A stretch of 20,456 nt of DNA from IMG/VR virus record IMGVR_UViG_3300031857_008237, positions 1 to 20,456 of that record; one strand, written 5' to 3'. Position numbers and translations under genes: made by a program. The notes beneath the pieces were generated by a model. That model was not told the DNA's origin and did not search any database. It saw only the letters and a program-made list of their open reading frames with translations. Positions 17,859 to 20,456 of this stretch are shown piece after piece. Source of the stretch: a virus. Position 1 is the stretch's first letter. Every line of letters begins with the position of its first letter.

Positions 17859-20132
17859 TTAAATTGTACAAGAGTCACAGTCCTCATCATCTAATTGCCC
17901 TTGTGCTAGTGGTTTAGAATCTTCAATTTCACCAGCACCATCAAAGGTGTTGAAATAGTATAGTGTTTTACCACCATACTTATAATGCATAAGAACATGC
18001 TTAATCATTTCAGACATTGGAATCTTCTCATCATCATAGCAAAGAGGATTATAAGAAGTGTTTACTGAAATTGCCTGATCAATAAACTTTTGTAAGACTG
18101 CCATAATCTTCAGATATCCTTCTGGAGACTTTTGATCCCACAGTAGCTCGTATTTATTCTTTAATCTCTTTAGCTCAGGAACAACCTGCTTGAGCACGCC
18201 ATCCTTTGACTGTTTGATCGAGATGAGAGCTCGAGGAGGTTCAATACCATTAGTTGAATTGCTAATCTGAGCTGAGGTTTCAGCCGGCATCAGAGCCATC
18301 AGAGTCGAGTTACGAATTCCAAGTACATTTGCTCTTATACTCAAAGAGTCCCAGTCCATTTTATAACTAGGGTCGACTAATTCATCAACTTCTTTCTTGT
18401 AAGTATGAATTGGCATAAGACCATGATGATACTTTGTCTCATTAGATTTCGGACAGGCTCCCGTTTCTTCTGCGAGATCGACCGAAGCTTTAATTAGGTA
18501 ATACGACCAGGCTTCAGCATACTCATGAACCAACTCAAGATGAGGAGAGGAATAAGTGGAATCATTACGAGCAAGCCAATAAGCAAAATTAATAATCCCC
18601 ACACCAAGAGGGCGGCGGTTGTGAGTACCCACTTCAGCGGCTCTAACAGGATATGATTGATAATCAAGTAAAGCGTCAAGTGCGCGGACCGCGACGGTGC
18701 AGGGTTTTTCAAAGTCGCTAGGCTTCCGTATCTTTCCCCAGTTGATAGCAGCAAGAGTACAGAGACTAATCTCTCCATGTTCATCATTAATGTCCTTTAA
18801 TGGTGTGGTAGGAAGAGTGATCTCACAACACAGATTACTCATACGAATAGGAGCTACATTTTTTATAAACGATCCATGATCATTTACATGGTCAACATTC
18901 ATTAGATAGATTCGTCCGGTGTCTTTTCGCTCTTGCATAAAGGTTGAGAAGAGATCAATCGCAGAAATGGTTTTTTTTCTGATTTTGGTAGAGCGCTCAT
19001 ATTTTTCATAGAGTTCTCTAAATTTTTCATTGTCTGTATAAAACGCTTCGTAGAGATCCGGGACATCACTAGGCGAGAAGAGGGTGATATTATCTCCAGA
19101 TAGAAGTCTTTCATACATTACCTTATTAAACTGAACACCATAATCTAAATGACGAATACGATTATCTTCAGTTCCCTTGTTGTTCTTTAGGACAAGTAGA
19201 TCCTCCACTTCGTAATGCCAAAGGGGGTAATAGAGTGTCGCTGCTCCACCACGGACACCGCCTTGGCTACAAGATTTAACAGCAGACTGAAAATGCTTCC
19301 AAAAAGGAATAACACCAGTGTGAGAAGCATCGCCGCGGCGTATAGGAGATCCAATAGCCCTAATACGACCCCCACCGATACCAATTCCAGCTTTCTGACT
19401 AACATATTTGACGATGGCTGATGTTGTAGCATTTATCGAATCCAGCGAGTCATCAGTTTCGATAAGTACACACGAACTAAATTGACGTTGAGGTGAGCGG
19501 ACGCCTGCCATAATAGGAGTAGGCAAACTAATATCAAAAGTACTGATTGCATCATAGAGATCCTTTACCCACTTGATTCGGTCTTTAGTATAATTCTGGA
19601 AGAGAGTCATGGCAATAAGCATGAAAGCCATCTGTGGAGTTTCGTAAAACTTTCCTGTTACACGGTTCTTGATGAGATACTTGCCACGGAACTGTTCCAT
19701 GGCAGCGTATGTTAGAAGACCATCACGTTCATGATCGATGTAATCAGCTAGTTCGTTCCAATCTTCTTGATTATATGCAGTTACAAGAGCATTATCATAG
19801 TATCCATCGATGACAACCTTGCTATAATGCTTCCATAGATGCCAGGGCTCATACTCGCCATAAACTTCTTTGCGAAGATTATAGTTGATTAGTCTACCAG
19901 CAACATACTGATAATTCGGTGCTTCTTCAGTAATAAGCTCAGCAGCAGCCTTGATCAAAGTCTCTTGAATGTCAGTCGACTTGATCTTATCGTAAAATTG
20001 AATATGAGTTTTAATTTCGAGATCAGATACAGAAACGCCAGATAGACCTTCACATGCATACATAGCGACTTTGTGGAATTTATTAATGTCTAGTGGCTCG
20101 CGTGTTCCGTCACGCTTCATTACTGTTATCAT
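17859..20132 (-). CDS. nrdA: Ribonucleotide reductase class Ia, alpha subunit
   Basis: 757 residues, full length. NrdA reduces ribonucleoside diphosphates, making dNTPs for phage DNA. N-terminal ATP-cone (MITVMKRDGTREPLDINKFH), then the catalytic barrel: FSSCVLIETDDSLDSI (Cys225 equivalent), RMSNLCCEITLPT (Asn437, Cys439, Glu441 equivalents), SLCTLAAINWGK (Cys462 equivalent), and the radical-path tyrosines near KTLYYFNTFDG. The C-terminus ends DEDCDSCTI; its CxxC pair re-reduces the site with glutaredoxin. Starts 61 bases after the thyX stop; GGAAGAG precedes ATG 20132. Confidence 0.98.
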   Translation of the reverse strand: MITVMKRDGTREPLDINKFHKVAMYACEGLSGVSVSDLEIKTHIQFYDKIKSTDIQETLIKAAAELITEEAPNYQYVAGRLINYNLRKEVYGEYEPWHLWKHYSKVVIDGYYDNALVTAYNQEDWNELADYIDHERDGLLTYAAMEQFRGKYLIKNRVTGKFYETPQMAFMLIAMTLFQNYTKDRIKWVKDLYDAISTFDISLPTPIMAGVRSPQRQFSSCVLIETDDSLDSINATTSAIVKYVSQKAGIGIGGGRIRAIGSPIRRGDASHTGVIPFWKHFQSAVKSCSQGGVRGGAATLYYPLWHYEVEDLLVLKNNKGTEDNRIRHLDYGVQFNKVMYERLLSGDNITLFSPSDVPDLYEAFYTDNEKFRELYEKYERSTKIRKKTISAIDLFSTFMQERKDTGRIYLMNVDHVNDHGSFIKNVAPIRMSNLCCEITLPTTPLKDINDEHGEISLCTLAAINWGKIRKPSDFEKPCTVAVRALDALLDYQSYPVRAAEVGTHNRRPLGVGIINFAYWLARNDSTYSSPHLELVHEYAEAWSYYLIKASVDLAEETGACPKSNETKYHHGLMPIHTYKKEVDELVDPSYKMDWDSLSIRANVLGIRNSTLMALMPAETSAQISNSTNGIEPPRALISIKQSKDGVLKQVVPELKRLKNKYELLWDQKSPEGYLKIMAVLQKFIDQAISVNTSYNPLCYDDEKIPMSEMIKHVLMHYKYGGKTLYYFNTFDGAGEIEDSKPLAQGQLDDEDCDSCTI

Positions 20133-20196
20133 ACACTCTTCCTAATGCTACAATAGCTTCAATCATTTTACATAGTAACTTTATATATAAGTTCTT

Positions 20197-20456
20197 TTAT
20201 GGTAACTTGTTTTTAAATTCTTGATGTGCTACAAGATCATCAAGAGCTTTCTTCACATCTGGGAAATGTTGGCCAATAATATCCCAGCATTGTTCTGCAA
20301 TAATTCTGTGCTCTTTCTGAGTTGCCTTATCCATACGAAGCTGGCAGTAGTGAACCCACGAGCGCAACGAACCCGACATGATCATAACCGATTCGGTGCA
20401 ACCTTCAGGCAAAACCACACGAGCTTGTTCCTTAGCAATACCACGTTCAGTAGCCC
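20197..20456 (-). CDS. thyX: Flavin-dependent thymidylate synthase, C-terminal part
   Basis: The frame is open to the window edge, giving the last 86 residues and stop. IAKEQARVVLPEGCTES and SGSLRSWVHYCQLRMD are the C-terminal ThyX signature, where the Arg/Ser/His residues contact FAD and dUMP. ThyX makes dTMP from dUMP using methylenetetrahydrofolate and FADH2; the N-terminal part lies outside. It heads the nucleotide-metabolism run with nrdA, nrdB and glutaredoxin. The 64 bases between it and nrdA hold only the nrdA ribosome site and an AT-rich stretch. Confidence 0.92.
   Translation of the reverse strand, partial: ATERGIAKEQARVVLPEGCTESVMIMSGSLRSWVHYCQLRMDKATQKEHRIIAEQCWDIIGQHFPDVKKALDDLVAHQEFKNKLP

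Noticed and set aside
18965-18980. Homopolymer run in nrdA as a frameshift site
   Set aside because: The frame stays open and the protein remains full length through the run; the Lys codons fit the family.
1-20456. CRISPR arrays, insertion sequences or attachment sites
   Set aside because: No regularly spaced repeats, transposase genes or integrase were seen on either strand.

Overview
The window is a compact, AT-rich block of a T4-superfamily myovirus genome. Every supported gene lies on the minus strand, so transcription runs from high to low coordinates. Recognisable T4-type parts are class Ia ribonucleotide reductase (nrdA, nrdB), the FEN-like RNase H (rnh), the late-transcription coactivator gp33 and the helicase loader gp59. 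PhoH, SpeD-like, ThyX, GIY-YIG and a DUF932 protein accompany them. The host is probably an alphaproteobacterium: the phage carries a circularly permuted two-piece tmRNA, the alphaproteobacterial gene arrangement, with a tag starting ANDN. No tRNA genes were seen.

Layout, in the direction of transcription. 20456-14249: nucleotide metabolism (thyX 3' end, nrdA, two small basic/acidic proteins, nrdB, a zinc-ribbon miniprotein, a GIY-YIG nuclease, SpeD-like protein and, further on, a glutaredoxin). 15310-11198: a surface-sugar cassette (methyltransferase, HAD phosphatase, GT4 glycosyltransferase, HddA-like heptose kinase, GmhA-like heptose isomerase). 11165-7099: conserved T4-like proteins, rnh and phoH. 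7091-7017: remnant of a second, divergent phoH tail. 7048-6356: a RecB/MGME1-like exonuclease followed by a terminator. 6244-3614: small early-type genes and a GC-richer DUF932 gene, read from several TTGACA promoters. 3617-2835: two exported proteins, one a thermonuclease. 2831-2095: permuted ssrA with an HNH gene in its intervening segment. 2082-1: a late promoter, a structured leader, SleB-type lysin, gp33, gp59 and an unknown partial gene.

The most interesting locus is 2095-2831. The tmRNA acceptor piece (ending in an encoded CCA) comes first and the coding piece second. They can form a 7-bp acceptor stem with the alanine identity pair G3-U70. The tag reads ANDNDSVVGIRLAA then stop. An HNH endonuclease ORF fills the segment between the pieces, and its last codons overlap the mature 5' end of the coding piece. 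It has its own T4-type late promoter inside a hairpin just upstream of a strong Shine-Dalgarno, resembling the control of T4 I-TevI.

A promoter family (TTGACA, 17 bp, TATAYT/TATATA) recurs at least six times, often overlapping the 3' end of the preceding gene; one copy inside a coding region is a perfect sigma70 consensus. Two exact late boxes (TATAAATA) occur, both near the tmRNA. Most neighbouring genes overlap at ATGA, TAATG or GTGA, so translational coupling is general. All functional calls are from reading the sequence and recalled families; no database search was run.
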